Program-made: the position numbers and the translations under genes
The notes under the pieces: generated by a model
Databases searched by the model: none
What the model was told of the DNA's origin: nothing
The model's input: the letters and a program-made list of their open reading frames with translations, nothing else
In this document: one piece after another, positions 1 to 9,500 of the stretch
Position numbering within the stretch: position 1 is the stretch's first letter
Layout: each line of letters begins with the position of its first letter
Origin: Diploptera punctata
Lineage: Eukaryota > Arthropoda > Insecta > Blattodea > Blaberidae
DNA length: 64,000 nucleotides
Assembly: GCA_030220185.1 (NCBI GenBank)
Contig: JASPKZ010001598.1
Coordinates: 467,001 to 531,000, forward strand
Reading direction: 5' to 3'

Positions 1-290
1 AACTCTGTAATACAAAACAGTTCATTCTACGTAAATATATTTTTAAGTGCATCACATTTTTGCTTGTATTCAATAAAAATTATACATCTAACAAAAAAAA
101 TAAAAATAAAACATCCATGAATATTCCGTTAGTGCTTCGCTATCCATACGAATCCATTGGATCGCGTAATCTACTTTTAAACAAATAAAGAAAAAAACAC
201 TTTTGCTACTAAGCTATTATCTGATTTCGTAGTAATATTTAGAAAGAAGAGAACATTTTCGTTTGAATTGTTTTTAATATTAACTCCTCT
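1..290. other. AT-rich stretch without recognised feature
   Basis: No coding frame, RNA gene or repeat family recognised. It ends at the left target-site duplication of the first SINE-1 copy. Confidence 0.5.
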
Positions 291-301
291 ACTTCTAAAT
301 G

Positions 302-598
302 GTCCACCGCTGTGGTCTCGAGGTAGCGTGCTGCCTTGTCACGCAGCGGGCCCGGGTTCGATTTCCGGTCGGGACATACTCCTGGGAGAGGTATTTTCAG
401 GGGTTTTCCTCACCTGTAAGACAAATGTCAGGAAGCTTAGGTCCCCGAAAATCATCCGGCCATCATCATCCTTCACCGGTGTGGAAAGCAACGGGAAGCT
501 ACCACACGTATAATTCCCTAGAAAAGCGGCAAAGCATAGCATGAAAATGCTATGATTGCAGTGAAATGCCTGCCCTCGGGCAGAATTACTATGGATTG
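302..598 (+). mobile_element. SINE-1, complete copy with target-site duplication
   Basis: A tRNA-derived short interspersed element. The head has an A-box-like TGGTCTCGAGG and a B box GGTTCGATTTC, so RNA polymerase III promoter parts are visible. The tail half carries two hairpins: CATAGCAT-GAAA-ATGCTATG and CTGCCC-TC-GGGCAG, then ATGGATTG. The element is bounded by an 11-bp direct repeat ACTTCTAAATG at 291-301 and 599-609, as expected for LINE-mediated insertion. The family recurs at 5.0, 16.5, 32.8, 33.1, 43.1 and 56.4 kb. Short open frames through it are not genes. Confidence 0.85.
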
Positions 599-714
599 AC
601 TTCTAAATGAGAAAAATTAAAATATTTGTGCGTGTTAATACGTTAGTTTTACCTAAAGCAGCTATAAACACAATCGAGAGAAATTTTGAAGAAGTGGTCG
701 AATTTAAATACCTT

Positions 715-971
715 ACTTACTTACTTACTCACTGGCACTATCGAACCCGTAGGTTCATGACCGCGCGGACATGAGCTTTCCATACATCCCTATCCGCAGC
801 CAATGCTTTCCAATCATTCCCTGTATAATCTACTTCCCTCAAATCATAGTTAATGTTGTTCTCCCACCTCATTCTTGGTCTACCAACTGGGCGTTTTCCT
901 TCTGGCTTTCCTACAAGAAGTTTCCATGCACGTCTTTCATTCCCCATATGCGCAACATGTCCTGCCCATCG
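715..971 (-). mobile_element. LINE-A 3' end inserted in another LINE-A
   Basis: Antisense C-terminal coding end of LINE-A; the frame 738-947 ends in the characteristic peptide MNLRVR. The tail appears on the + strand as TTACTTACTTACTCAC. A 7-bp direct repeat ATACCTT flanks it at 708-714 and 972-978. The 5' side is truncated. It has no promoter and is presumably dead on arrival. Confidence 0.75.
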
Positions 972-1002
972 ATACCTTGGAACAATAATTAAAAATAGGA
1001 AT

Positions 1003-1074
1003 TTTATTTATTTATTTATTTATTTATTTTACCAGATGGAGCTAAGAACGTAATGTCTTCTCTCCCACTTCACC
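1003..1074 (-). mobile_element. LINE-E 3' end, very short insertion
   Basis: Starts with a TTTA-repeat tail (antisense) and continues into the LINE-E 3' untranslated region, recognisable from the longer copy at 5390-6210. The direct repeat AGGAAT flanks it at 997-1002 and 1075-1080. Only about 45 bases of element body were copied. Confidence 0.65.
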
Positions 1075-1309
1075 AGGAATGAGGTGCAGAAAGAAATTAG
1101 ACATAAGACCTGATTCTGGAAATGCAAGCTGTTATGTAGCCTATTACAGGGACTCTTGTCCCAACTTCTCTAAAATCTATATTAAACTGAAAATATAGGC
1201 CTAAAAATTGTTATTCTCTAGATATATTAGGTGGATGCGAAAAATGGACTCTTAATTTAAGGGAGAAGAAAAGTATACCAGTATTTGAGAATAAAGTATT
1301 TAGATTAAA

Positions 1310-2305
1310 ACATTAGAATATTTTAAGTATTTGGGATCAACAATTCAAAAAGATGGATCTTCTGAATTAAACATCGAAAAAATAATAATTTCTAGCTCAG
1401 AAGATGGTATTCAAAAATCACTCTTTCAATTGTACAGAATTATAATTAGAAAATATCAATAAGTAAAATGAAAATCTTAGCTTTTAAAGGATCGGATACC
1501 GCGAGAGCTAAAATAATTCTGGAGGGGAAACCCATTGAACAAGTGAACTATTTTAAATACCTGGGTTATGAAATTTCCTATTTTAAAAATGAAGATCTGT
1601 TTAACAAACTTCTTCTTCTTCTTCTTCCGAATGCAGTATTGGGTGATTATGCCCGTTCTGCGACTACAAAAACTGATCTTTCCATCGGTTGAAGGGTCTT
1701 CCGAGGTCTCTTTTGCCTTTAGGATTGAGGTGGTAAATCATCTTTGGTAAACGGGAATTTGACATTCTCTGGACGTGTTGGAACCATTTAATCTGATAAT
1801 TTTGTATAGGCCTATGTTCAGTAAACTTAATAAATTTAATCATGTATGTGGCACAATTAAAAGAATATTTAAAAACACAAGAATGGAAACAAAACTAAAA
1901 TTTTATAAAGCACTGGCAGTCCCCTTACCATTGTATGGTAGTGAATTTTGGGTTTTAACTAAAAAAGAAGAGAAGATCATGAAGCAGCTGAAATGAGATT
2001 TCTGAGAAGTGTAGCTGGCTGCAAACTTCTAGATAAAAGAAGAAGTGAAGATATTAGAAATGAGCTAAATATTTATAAACTTTTAGATAAAATAAAAGAA
2101 TCTAGAAAAAACTGGAAAGAACATGTTCAAAAAATGAAAGATGATCGGATTCAAAAAATTATACTTAATTACAAACCAAGAGGAGACAGGAATATTGGTA
2201 GACCGAGAAAGAGATGGAGTCAACTTTTTGAATGAGATTAGGCCTCTATGAGACCGGAAGAAGTCACATGGGCATAATCCGTGATTGTTGATGATGATGA
2301 AAAAG
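1310..2305 (+). mobile_element. LINE-B fragment, RT to C-terminus, with GAT tail
   Basis: Mosaic of LINE coding remnants. 1310-1375 encodes EYFKYLGSTIQKDGSS, a YLGS-type block from a related LINE. From about 1380 the LINE-B frame runs through KTK-like residues, the YFKYLGYEISY block, then (after a nested insertion at 1608-1818) NHVCGTIKR, LPLYGSEFW and MRFLRSVAGC, ending in NIGRPRKRW near 2200 and a stop. A GAT-repeat tail follows at 2288-2300. The longest open pieces are 1468-1692, 1775-1996 and 1993-2235. The family is the endonuclease/reverse-transcriptase type; catalytic motifs upstream are missing, so this is a dead copy. Confidence 0.75.
1608..1818 (-). mobile_element. LINE-B 3' end nested antisense in LINE-B
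   Basis: The LINE-B reading frame jumps from EDLFNK to LNKFNHV across this segment. On the minus strand it encodes WFQHVQRMSNSRLPKM, then DLGRP and a GAA-repeat tail (TTC run at 1610-1626). A younger LINE-B 3' end has therefore landed in an older LINE-B. A TAGGCCTA octamer lies at its right end (about 1807-1814). Confidence 0.7.
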
Positions 2306-2309
2306 AATA

Positions 2310-2820
2310 ATAGAGACAAAGAAAGTTATTGGCATATTAAATTCTATTTTATCGAGTAAATATTTAATCAAGATGACTAAATTATTAATATATAACACAA
2401 CAATTGTGAAGGGAATTTTATTATATGGTGCAGAAACATGGACGTTCAAGCAAAAACACAGAAATATATTATTATCACAGAAACTGACTTTTTAAGAAGA
2501 TCGGCAAGAATATCAGAACTGGATAAAGTAAGAAATAATACAATAAGAGAAATAATGAATGTAGAAAATTATATTGTGCAAGAGATTGAAGAGATCCAAC
2601 TAAGATGATATGGACGTATAATGAGAAGAAGGGACACAGAAACAAACAAAGAAATGTTGAAATGGATACTTCCTGGAAAAAGGGAAACGTGGTAGACCAA
2701 AACCAACGTGGATAAAGGGAATTCAAGACAACATGAAGAAGAGAAATATGATAGAAGGAGACACGCAAGACAGGGATGTGTGGAAGAAAAATGTGTATAT
2801 TTTGGTTGAGAATACCTGTG
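2310..2820 (+). mobile_element. LINE-C fragment
   Basis: Frameshifted C-terminal half of LINE-C. Visible blocks are LLYGAETWTFKQ, the LRR..DMDV region and GRPKPTWIKGIQDN (about 2690-2735), then DRDVWKKN. It corresponds to the better-preserved antisense copy at 19878-20441. No catalytic motif remains. Confidence 0.65.
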
Positions 2821-2855
2821 TAATGAACAGAAAAAATCCTGAAATAAAAAAAAAA

Positions 2856-3205
2856 GTAATTAGGAAAAATTTTGACCAAAGATCGATGAACAGACAGGCG
2901 AATGGAGATCTTTACAGGAAATCTGATATAATAAGAAGAGTTAAGTCTCGTGGAAAGCGATGGGAGGACATGTGCTACGAACGGGGAAGGAAAAAGGGGC
3001 ATGGAAACCTTTTGTAGCAAAACCAGATTGAAAGCACCCAGCAGGTAGACCAAGAATGTGATGACAGAATAACATTAATCTTGATTTGAGGGTGGTAAAT
3101 TATGGGAAAATTAGAAGACATTAGCTCAGGATAGGGATGTATGGAGAGCTTGTATCTATGAAGCATTGAACTTTGCGGGAACTGCCGTGCCATTGAGTTA
3201 GCTAT
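2856..3205 (+). mobile_element. LINE-A fragment
   Basis: Degenerate LINE-A C-terminal region in sense orientation, from the RKNFDQRSMNRQ block through RVKSRGKRW to the decayed end at about 3200, where the usual terminal hairpin is no longer intact. More diverged than most LINE-A copies here. Confidence 0.65.
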
Positions 3206-3230
3206 TATATTCAAATTAGTATTGTTATTA

Positions 3231-3541
3231 TTGACCTGTCTCATGGGCAAGTGGTGAGGGATTCTGACTGCTTTCATGAGGTCCCGGGTTCGATTCCTGG
3301 TCAAATCATTGGAATTATTCCTTTAAGGGAATTGTTCCTGTGGTTGCCCATGCTCTGGAATTTAGGTTAAGTTTAGGTTAACAACTCTCCGGGTGCTTCA
3401 TTATGATTTATCACCCATCATATCATTGGGGTAACGTATCTCCGCCTTCCAGGCGCCCCAACTCCAGAAGTGGGTTACAATTAAGCCAATGCCAGGAGAG
3501 AACACCAGAAATATCGAAATGCAATATGTGGCATTGAATAA
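3231..3541 (+). mobile_element. SINE-4 copy leading into a TAA/TTA microsatellite
   Basis: tRNA-headed element; B box GGTTCGATTCC in the stretch ending at 3298. The body contains GGTTGCCCATGCTCTGG and GGCGCCCCAACTCC, and it ends in GGCATTGAATAAAAAATAATAA. The tail is continuous with the following trinucleotide array. Paralogs: 29555-29850 (minus), 34107-34408 (plus) and 63405-63685 (plus). Confidence 0.75.
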
Positions 3542-3559
3542 AAAATAATAATAATAATA

Positions 3560-3633
<74 letters not shown>

Positions 3634-3638
3634 CATTA
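3542..3638. repeat. TAA/TTA microsatellite
   Basis: About 95 bp of trinucleotide repeat; orientation flips from TAA to TTA near 3561. It grew from the SINE-4 tail. Poly-Asn/Tyr open frames across it are artefacts. Confidence 0.95.
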
Positions 3639-3666
3639 TCATTACCAATATTAATAGTCCATGAAT

Positions 3667-4360
3667 TCACACGTAGAAATTCATTATATAATGGAAATGG
3701 ACAGCTAATGACAAATGAGGGAAATTTTGATGAAGTGGCTGAATTCAAATACCTAGGAACAATAATCTCAAATAGGAATGAAATGCACAAAGAAATTAAA
3801 CATAGGCTCAATTCTGGAAATGCGTGCTATTATGCATTGCAGAGACTCTTGATGTCCCAACTCCTTTCAAAAAACGTTAAACTGAAAATATATAAAACTA
3901 TTATTCTACCAGTTATATTATATGGGTGCGAAACATGGACTCTTACTTTAAGAGAGGAAAGGAGATTACAAGTATTTGAGAATAAAGTACTTAGGAAAAT
4001 TTTTGGACCAAAGAGAGATGAACAGACAGGTGAATGGAGAAGACTTCATAACAATGAACTACATGGTCTTTATAGGAAGCCAGATATAATAAGAACAGTT
4101 AAGTCTCGTAGACTGCGATGGGCAGGACATGTTGCACGTATGGGGAATGAAAGACTTGCATGGAAGCTTCTTGTAGGAAAGCCAGAGGGAAAAGGCCACA
4201 GTTGGTAGACCAAGAATGAGGTGGGAGAACAACATTAACTATGATTTGAGGGAAGTAGATTATACAGGGAATGACTGGAAAGCATTAGCTCAGGATAGGG
4301 ATGTATGGAGAACGTATTTCCGCGCGGCTATGAACCTACGGGTTCGATAATGCCAGTGAG

Positions 4361-4364
<4 letters not shown>
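3667..4364 (+). mobile_element. LINE-A, well-preserved 5'-truncated copy
   Basis: Best sense copy of the dominant family, a non-LTR retrotransposon of the endonuclease/RT type. It starts after the RT palm and runs to the 3' end. The last codons form GAACC-TACG-GGTTC, followed by TGCCAGTGAGTAAGT. A 28-bp direct repeat bounds it: 3639-3666 on the left, and on the right 4419-4434 plus 4739-4750, split there by a MITE. The exact start at 3667 follows from that duplication. Confidence 0.85.
3708..4208 (+). pseudogene. LINE-A reverse transcriptase C-terminal region (frameshifted)
   Basis: Open frame of 166 codons. In order: EFKYLGT at residues 12-18 (the conserved block after the RT palm), LPVILYGCETW at 67-77, FENKVLRKIFGPKRDEQ around 90-106 and RRLRWAGHVARM at 134-145. 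The frame breaks after residue 161 because AAAGGCCACAGTTGG replaces the usual AAACGCCCAGTTGG. The rest (GRPRMRWENNINYD, then the terminal NLRVR) continues in another frame to about 4350. The YADD catalytic box and endonuclease are absent, so it cannot act on its own. The ATG here is internal, not a real start. Confidence 0.85.
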
Positions 4365-4409
<45 letters not shown>

Positions 4410-4420
4410 CATTACCAATA
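4365..4420. repeat. ATT microsatellite
   Basis: ATT repeat directly after the LINE-A tail; it belongs to the duplicated target sequence. Confidence 0.85.
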
Positions 4421-4434
4421 TTAACCCATTCGCC

Positions 4435-4734
4435 TCAAAAGACAAGCTACACTCGCCGGCAGTTAAATGGCCTTCAACTCAGAAGACGTGGTACACTCGC
4501 TTAACTCTGCTGTTACATATTTTGCAATAGTTTGTACATCCCTTGGCAGGGTAATCTTTTGTTAACATTTATGAATAGTAGAGGAATGTGTTTTGGCCTT
4601 CGCCCTTATTGTGATGACGAGTACCGTTATATTTTGTTTGTTTTGAATGTCTGAAAGTAGACCATATAATTTACAATAACTCAAATCCGGTTTCTGGGCA
4701 AATGGATTGAGTGTTTAAACCTGAAGCGAATGGG
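4435..4734. mobile_element. piggyBac-type MITE flanked by TTAA
   Basis: A 300-bp non-coding element. Its ends are inverted repeats: left CCCATTCGCCTCA; right reads TGAAGCGAATGGG. Both sides carry TTAA (4431-4434 and 4735-4738). TTAA duplication with CCC...GGG termini is the hallmark of piggyBac-family transposons. It sits within the right target-site duplication of the LINE-A copy and so arrived later. No transposase is encoded. Confidence 0.75.
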
Positions 4735-4750
4735 TTAATAGTCCATGAAT

Positions 4751-5038
4751 AGGTCTTCCTCTGGTAATATTGAACTATAAATTCGCCTAACCGAATTTAA
4801 CATGGGTTGCTGGGGGTTTTCTTTATATTATTCACAATTGATTATAATATTATTATATTTATCACATAAGCACCAGTTAATCACTTTCAGATTAATATAT
4901 CACTTTTTTCACTTATGTTGGAGCCCTAATGCTCAATGGATACCACGAGAGCAGCAAGATATCCAAAATAAGAAAGAAAAAATACTGTCATACGAGAAAA
5001 ATGAATATTAGATATTCAATAGTAGATTATATAAGATA
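4751..5038 (+). other. Sparse region with a LINE-C fragment
   Basis: Mostly unrecognised. From about 4968 it encodes EKNEY-like residues and RYSIVDYIRY, matching the LINE-C block at 23266-23310, so a short LINE-C remnant ends here against the next SINE. Confidence 0.45.
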
Positions 5039-5286
5039 TCCATCCATCCATAGTAATTCTGCCCGAGGGTAGGTCTTTCACTATAATCATAGCATGTTCA
5101 TGCTATGCTTTGCAGCTTTACTAGGGAATTGTAGGTGTGATAGCTTCCCGTTGCTTTCCACACCGGTGAAGGATGATGATGATAATGATAAGAATGATAA
5201 TGGCCGGATGATTTTCGGGGGCCGTTGGGCCCTAAGCTTCCTGATATTTGTGTTACAGGTGAGAAAAAAAACTTGGTAAACTGTCC
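5039..5286 (-). mobile_element. SINE-1, head-truncated
   Basis: Antisense SINE-1. The ATGG tail appears as CCATCCATCCATAG; both tail hairpins are recognisable (CATAGCATGTTCATGCTATG at about 5090). A GATGATGATAATGATAAG tract expands the internal CATCAT stretch. The tRNA head with the B box is missing. Confidence 0.8.
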
Positions 5287-5387
5287 CATCCTGTTCCTGC
5301 TCCTGTTGCAACTGTTCTTCTTGCGAGAAGGAGGGTTATAAAAGGAAAGGCTTATTTATTTTATTTACGGTATAATCTTTTTTTTTT

Positions 5388-6210
5388 TAGATTTATTTAT
5401 TTAGCCTGGTAGAGTTAAGGCCATGTGGCCTTCTCTTCCACTCACCAGGGCAAACATATATTACATCAGAATATAACAATCACAATGAAGTCTAATATTA
5501 AATACTAAATAAAAATTTTATCAAAAAGATAATATCTATTATATTACGATCTATAATGCAACTAGTTAATGTTAGTTAAAATTAAGACTAAAGCTAATAA
5601 TAAAATGTATACAATCAAGACATATTAAATTGTCCCTGTCTAATGTATATATAAAACAAAGAAAAATAATGAGATATAGAAAACTAATTTTACGTTTGTG
5701 CAATATTTAAAACAAAAGAAAAGAAAATATTTGTTAATCTTAATATTATTTTCATAGATAATTAAATTTATTAATTGTTAAAAGAATACTATCAGTGAGG
5801 TGTATAAGTTAGTTTGTTATTAAATAATTCTTTAATTTGTTTTTGAAGGAAGTTATAGTTTGACAGTCTCTGACATAGGACGGAAGGGAATTCCATGTTT
5901 TGGTAAGTGAGACCGTAAAAGATAATGAATAATACACAGTGTGATGAGGAGAGATATAAAGGACAATGTGCTGATGGGATCGAGTGTCAAGATTATGTGT
6001 GTCGGATAGTCTGATGAAGCGGTGTGATAAATAATTAGGCGATGATGTGTGAAGGATTTTATAGAGAAGGGATAGTGAATGGACAGTTCTACGATCTCTT
6101 AGACGAAGCCACGATAATTGTTCCAGGGACGGAACATGGTCAAATTTGCGAATACCACAAATAAAACGTGCGCAAGAATTATGAACACGTTGAGTTTAGG
6201 ATGAGTTAAA
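5388..6210 (-). mobile_element. LINE-E 3' portion with TTTA tail
   Basis: Antisense remnant of a CR1/Jockey-like LINE. Reading the minus strand across frames gives CARFICGIRKFDHV, LSWLRLRDRRTVHSLSL, LYKILH, PNYLSHRFIRLSDTHN and TKTWNSLPS, the usual C-terminal block of this LINE group (known family pattern; my reading tolerates frameshifts). The 3' untranslated region contains a GGCCACATGGCC stem followed by ACTCTACCAGGC and a TAAA-repeat tail. Other 3' ends: 1003-1074 and 23640-23812. Confidence 0.7.
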
Positions 6211-6770
6211 AAAATCCTGTCTCCACCGAGACTCGAACTCTGGTTAACCATCTACGACAACAACGTGCCCCTAAATCGATGTTTGTATTTAACCTTAAAT
6301 AACTTTGCAATGAAATACAAACTTAATTTATGAAGAGGAGTGTAGACATGGCTGTGCTTTATGAAGTGTGGAAAAAGAGTACATTAGCAATACGTGGAAT
6401 ATAAACAGATACTTAACATTCGTTGTAAATGGACTCTCCTGTCTTGTGAATCTCTTTTGTTTAATAAACACAATGGAGTCGTTACATTTTTATTCTTTCG
6501 TTGAACTGTGTTATCCACTGCTTTATGATGGATCATAAAATGTGCTCCAAGTATGTGCTAAATATTTTCACTAACCGAAATAGACTCTTTACACCATCCA
6601 ATCACTGCTTTACAATCCTACGACGACATTCCCGCAGTCTTGGCTCTCGAACAATGCAGAACTGCGATACTACTATAATACTGGAGATTAACTATCAATT
6701 AACTAACCACTCTCTGGCACTATAGAACTTATATCTTTAGCTAATATTTGCTAATCGTCTTCATCACGGT
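6211..6770. other. No recognised gene
   Basis: A tRNA-like T-arm fragment (antisense GAGTTCGAGTCTC) lies at about 6228-6242. The remainder is AT-rich. The open frame 6501-6725 has no recognisable motif. Confidence 0.4.
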
Positions 6771-6774
6771 TTAG

Positions 6775-7497
6775 GCTTATTTACTAGCCTGTTCCGGCGC
6801 CAAATTGCTGCTGTTTCCAACTTTTCCTTTATCTTCCCAGACTTCTTCTTCCTCGTGGTGAATAGTTGTATGCTACTTTTGGGATTCTATTTTCAGTCAT
6901 CCTTGTCAAGTATTCTTTCCAGTTTGTTCTGTATTTCACTATTGTTGTGTTTAATTCCTCTACTTTTAGTTGTCTTATTTCTGTGTTATGTTTTTTGTCT
7001 GTTCTTTGATATCCTGCTATTGGTGTGAGGAATTTCATTTCAGCAGCTTATATTCTGGCAGATTTTTGTGTTGTCACTGTCCATGTTTCGGATCCATAAG
7101 TAATAATAGGCACTGCCAATGTCTTGTGTAATTTCATTTTAGAGTCTTTCCTGGCTTTATTTTTCAAAGTTCTTTTTAATGTTCCTGTTATATAATTAAG
7201 CTTATTTAGTTTGTTATTTATATCTGTTTCCGCTGTGTATGATATTTCGCAACCTAGGAAGTTATATCTTACCACTTGTTCTATTGGTTTATTTTTTAAT
7301 AATATCTTTGTCCGAACTGGATGAGCGCGCTTGAAGGCCATTGTTTTTATTTTTTCTGATGATATTTCCATGTTGTATTTTTTTTTTGCTATTTCATTTA
7401 GTTTATATAACATTCTTTGTAGTTCGTCCTCTGTTTTTTGCTATTAAAATCTGGTCATCTGCAAAGGCTAATAATCGTACCCTGCATAATTCATCAT
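6775..7497 (-). mobile_element. LINE-B, RT palm to C-terminus
   Basis: Antisense LINE-B remnant. The upstream end (about 7445-7490) encodes LLAFADDQILIA, the reverse-transcriptase catalytic FADD box. Then come KIKTMAFKRAHP and NFLGCEISYTAETD (in 7048-7413), PIITYGSETWT, and after a frame break MKFLTPIAGYQ and RGRRSLGR (6829-7038). Stops and frameshifts separate the blocks. Confidence 0.75.
7048..7413 (-). pseudogene. LINE-B RT fragment
   Basis: 121-codon open piece covering the segment after the FADD box: KYNMEISSEKIKTMAF, then NKPIEQVVRYNFLGCEIS (the YLG-type block), NYITGTLKRTLKNK and AVPIITYGSETW. It breaks before the C-terminal domain, which lies in another frame at 6829-7038. Confidence 0.7.
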
Positions 7498-7498
7498 T

Positions 7499-7772
7499 CT
7501 AAGGCTCGACAATTTCAAAGGTGAAAGTTTTGGCCTTCTCAGCGATCCTCCATGCCAATCTGTCTCTTGCCATATTCGAGTTAATCACTTTCATTTTCTT
7601 TAGATCGTTCATTGTGTCATCCACGCATTTAAAATTCGATGTTCGAACTGTTCTGCCTCCTATAGGTTTCCATGTATAGAGTTTCTTGACCAATCTCTGA
7701 TCATCTATTCTTATTAAATGTCCCAAAGATATGTATGTTTTCTTTTCCTTTTCAGTTACGGACAACAACAGT
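7499..7772 (-). mobile_element. LINE-D-like C-terminal fragment
   Basis: 89-codon open piece ending in FTFEIVEP. Features: SLGHLIRIDDQRLVKKLY, a GGRTV...VDDTMNDLKKMKV stretch (position of the GRPxxRW block, here mutated) and RDRLAWR. The order WLGH-RM, GRP-RW, NW..ARDR.W matches the preserved LINE-D at 61381-62202. Confidence 0.65.
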
Positions 7773-7848
7773 ACATAAAGACCATCGAGGACATCTCAAT
7801 AAATGTCCAAGCCAACCAATTCTCAGTGATCTTATATGGTTTACTATA

Positions 7849-8876
7849 TTCTAACATCATCATCATAGTACATTCACGAATTTAGGCCATTTGTTGACCT
7901 GTTTCGGCCTCAAGAGAAACACCATCCAGAAGTCTTTTGAGTGGACGTCCTGGTCTTCTTCTTCCTGCAGGTTGATATCTTAACATTTGTTTGGGTATTC
8001 TGTGATCTTCCATTCGATGAACATGTTGCATCCATCTTGACTTATAATCAGAAATTTTGTTTTCTAAAGATTCCATGTGTAATTCTTCTAAGATGTCTTC
8101 ATTTTTTTGTGATCTAGTAGTGTGTATCCTGCAGTCCTCCGAAGATATCTCATTTCAGCAGATCTAAGTCTCTATATATCCTTCTGTTTCAACGTCCATA
8201 CTTCGCTACCATACAAAAGAGTTGGAAGAGCCAGTGTTTTATACACTTTCAGTCTTGAATGCTTTTGGACTAACTGTGGCTTGAAGATAGAATTTATTAA
8301 CCCTAAAATTCTTAAAATTTAGATATTTTTGCATTTACATCCTTTTCTTCTTCATATGAGATATTGCATCCTAGATATGTAAAATTATTCACCTGCTCCA
8401 AAATTTTATTGTCCATTACAATTTTACTTCTGACAGGATCTACACCTTGAAATGCCATAATTTTGTTTTTTCTGTAGATATCTTTAATCCATATTCTTCT
8501 GTAATTTTGTTAAGTTCATACAGACCTTTCTGTAGATTATCTTCGGAATTTGCTATTATTATTTGGTCATCTGCAAACAATATGGTGTTTAATTTTCTAT
8601 TTTCTGATATTCTTATTCCAAATTTATATGTTTTGTTCCAGCAACATATTACTTCATTGATATAAATTGCAAAAAGTGTTGGGGATAGGGGGCAGCCTTG
8701 TCTCACACCACGATTTATAATTCCTTCTTCAGAAAATCTGTTATTTAATTTAATCTTAATGGTGTTGTCTTTGTAAATATTTTGTATATTCTGCCGAAGT
8801 AAATTTGGTATATTTCTGTCTTCCAATATATTTAAGAATTTTGATCTCTTGACTGTGTCGAATGTCAAGAGATCAA
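7849..8876 (-). mobile_element. LINE-B copy retaining the RT core
   Basis: Longest antisense LINE-B here. The tail is GAT-type (CATCATCATCATAG at 7857-7868). Reading upstream: the C-terminal domain with RRPGRPLKR (7882-8076), the YGSE region at 8190-8240, and the RT core at 8440-8868. Its 5' end is odd: GATCTCTTGAC and GTCAAGAGATC form an 11-bp inverted repeat around 8847-8876, as if the end folded back during synthesis. Confidence 0.8.
8440..8868 (-). pseudogene. LINE-B reverse transcriptase core (palm)
   Basis: 142-codon open piece with the best RT signature in the window: GVRQGCPLSPTLFAIYINE at about residues 54-72 (RT motif B region) and TILFADDQIIIA at about 95-106 (motif C, FADD catalytic aspartates intact), then KISTEKTK. 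The frame is lost shortly after, at KLWHFKV. The motif-A region upstream survives only as MTFDTVKRSKF. It would not give a working polymerase. Confidence 0.85.
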
Positions 8877-8994
8877 AACTACTATATTCTATTTTTTTAT
8901 TAATTTGTTTAGTTCGTTATTTGTTTTGATTCTCCAACAGTTATCATTTCCTCCATTAGGTCGAAATATTAGTCTTAGAAATTTGATTTAAAAA

Positions 8995-9105
8995 TTAATA
9001 ATTTCTGTTTTATTGTTTCTTTTAGGACCCATGTTTCACTAGCGTATGTAACTACTGGTCTAATGAGTAGGCCTATTTTGTATAACCTTATTTTCACATC
9101 CAAAA
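8995..9105 (-). mobile_element. LINE C-terminal fragment
   Basis: The minus strand encodes IRLYKIGLLIRPVVTYASETWVLKE in one frame, closest to LINE-D's LLRPVLTYASETW. A TAGGCCTA octamer lies inside at about 9067-9074, within the IGLL codons. Confidence 0.6.
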
Positions 9106-9124
9106 AATCACGTCCAAGCCTTCA

Positions 9125-9225
9125 ATTTTAATTTTTCGTGTCAGTTATTTAGATGTGGCGGACCGCAGTGAAAACCAAATCTTATATACCGGTAACTGTT
9201 ATTATTAGGTGTTGAGGAACGTCGG
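9125..9225 (+). repeat. Dispersed repeat shared inverted with 31180-31265
   Basis: GATGTGGCGGACCGCAGTGA and GTAACTGTTATTATTAGGT here match the reverse complement near 31185-31245. Class unknown. Confidence 0.6.
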
Positions 9226-9374
9226 GTAATTTGGACCCTTGTTTTGAATTTTTGTTGTTGTTTTTCTTATTTTAATTAAGGTATTTTAATTTTGTTCAAT
9301 TACAGTGATTGTCATTAGTGTTGTAACTATAAATTAGCATTGTTATTTTATTCAAATATGGAAACACCTTTATA

Positions 9375-9500
9375 ATTAATCAATTGAGTTGGTGTTTACT
9401 TGATGAAAATCCATATTTATTAATTAAATAAAAATAAAACGTAGTTTTATATGAAAATCAAATAAAACTACGTTTTATTTTTATTTAATTAATACCTTTA
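9375..9500. mobile_element. Penelope-like foldback terminus
   Basis: AT-rich palindrome centred near 9450 built from the same terminal motif (AACTACGTTTTATTTTTATT and its complement) that bounds the PLE foldback at 18048-18685. Only the ends are present; no ribozyme or coding part. Confidence 0.55.

Larger units (their letters stand above)
670..1305 (+). mobile_element. LINE-A fragment carrying two nested insertions
   Basis: Decayed 5'-truncated LINE-A in sense orientation. Residual coding runs from the EFKYLG-type region (670-714) to the CETWTL and FENKV region (1230-1303). It is split first by an antisense LINE-A (715-971) and then by a LINE-E 3' end (1003-1074), each flanked by short direct repeats. 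Near 1130 the host copy reads TATGTAGCCTATTACAG where other copies have TATGCATTGCAG, one of the small TA-centred insertions described under findings. Confidence 0.7.

Noticed and set aside
302..375. tRNA genes at SINE heads (also 22.2, 26.8, 34.1, 34.6 and 56.5 kb)
   Set aside because: A and B boxes are present, but acceptor and anticodon stems do not close; they are SINE promoters, not tRNA genes.
2475..3053. 192-codon antisense open frame
   Set aside because: Shadow of sense LINE-C and LINE-A fragments; no recognisable domain.
3401..3811. Asn/Tyr-rich open frame
   Set aside because: It reads through the TTA microsatellite and antisense LINE-A; same for poly-Tyr or poly-Ile frames at 23.3, 26.2, 27.4 and 36.5 kb.
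6501..6725. 74-codon open frame, and similar isolated frames at 12399, 16924, 28097, 31534, 35397, 49752 and 50149
   Set aside because: No domain, composition not protein-like, lengths expected by chance in AT-rich DNA.
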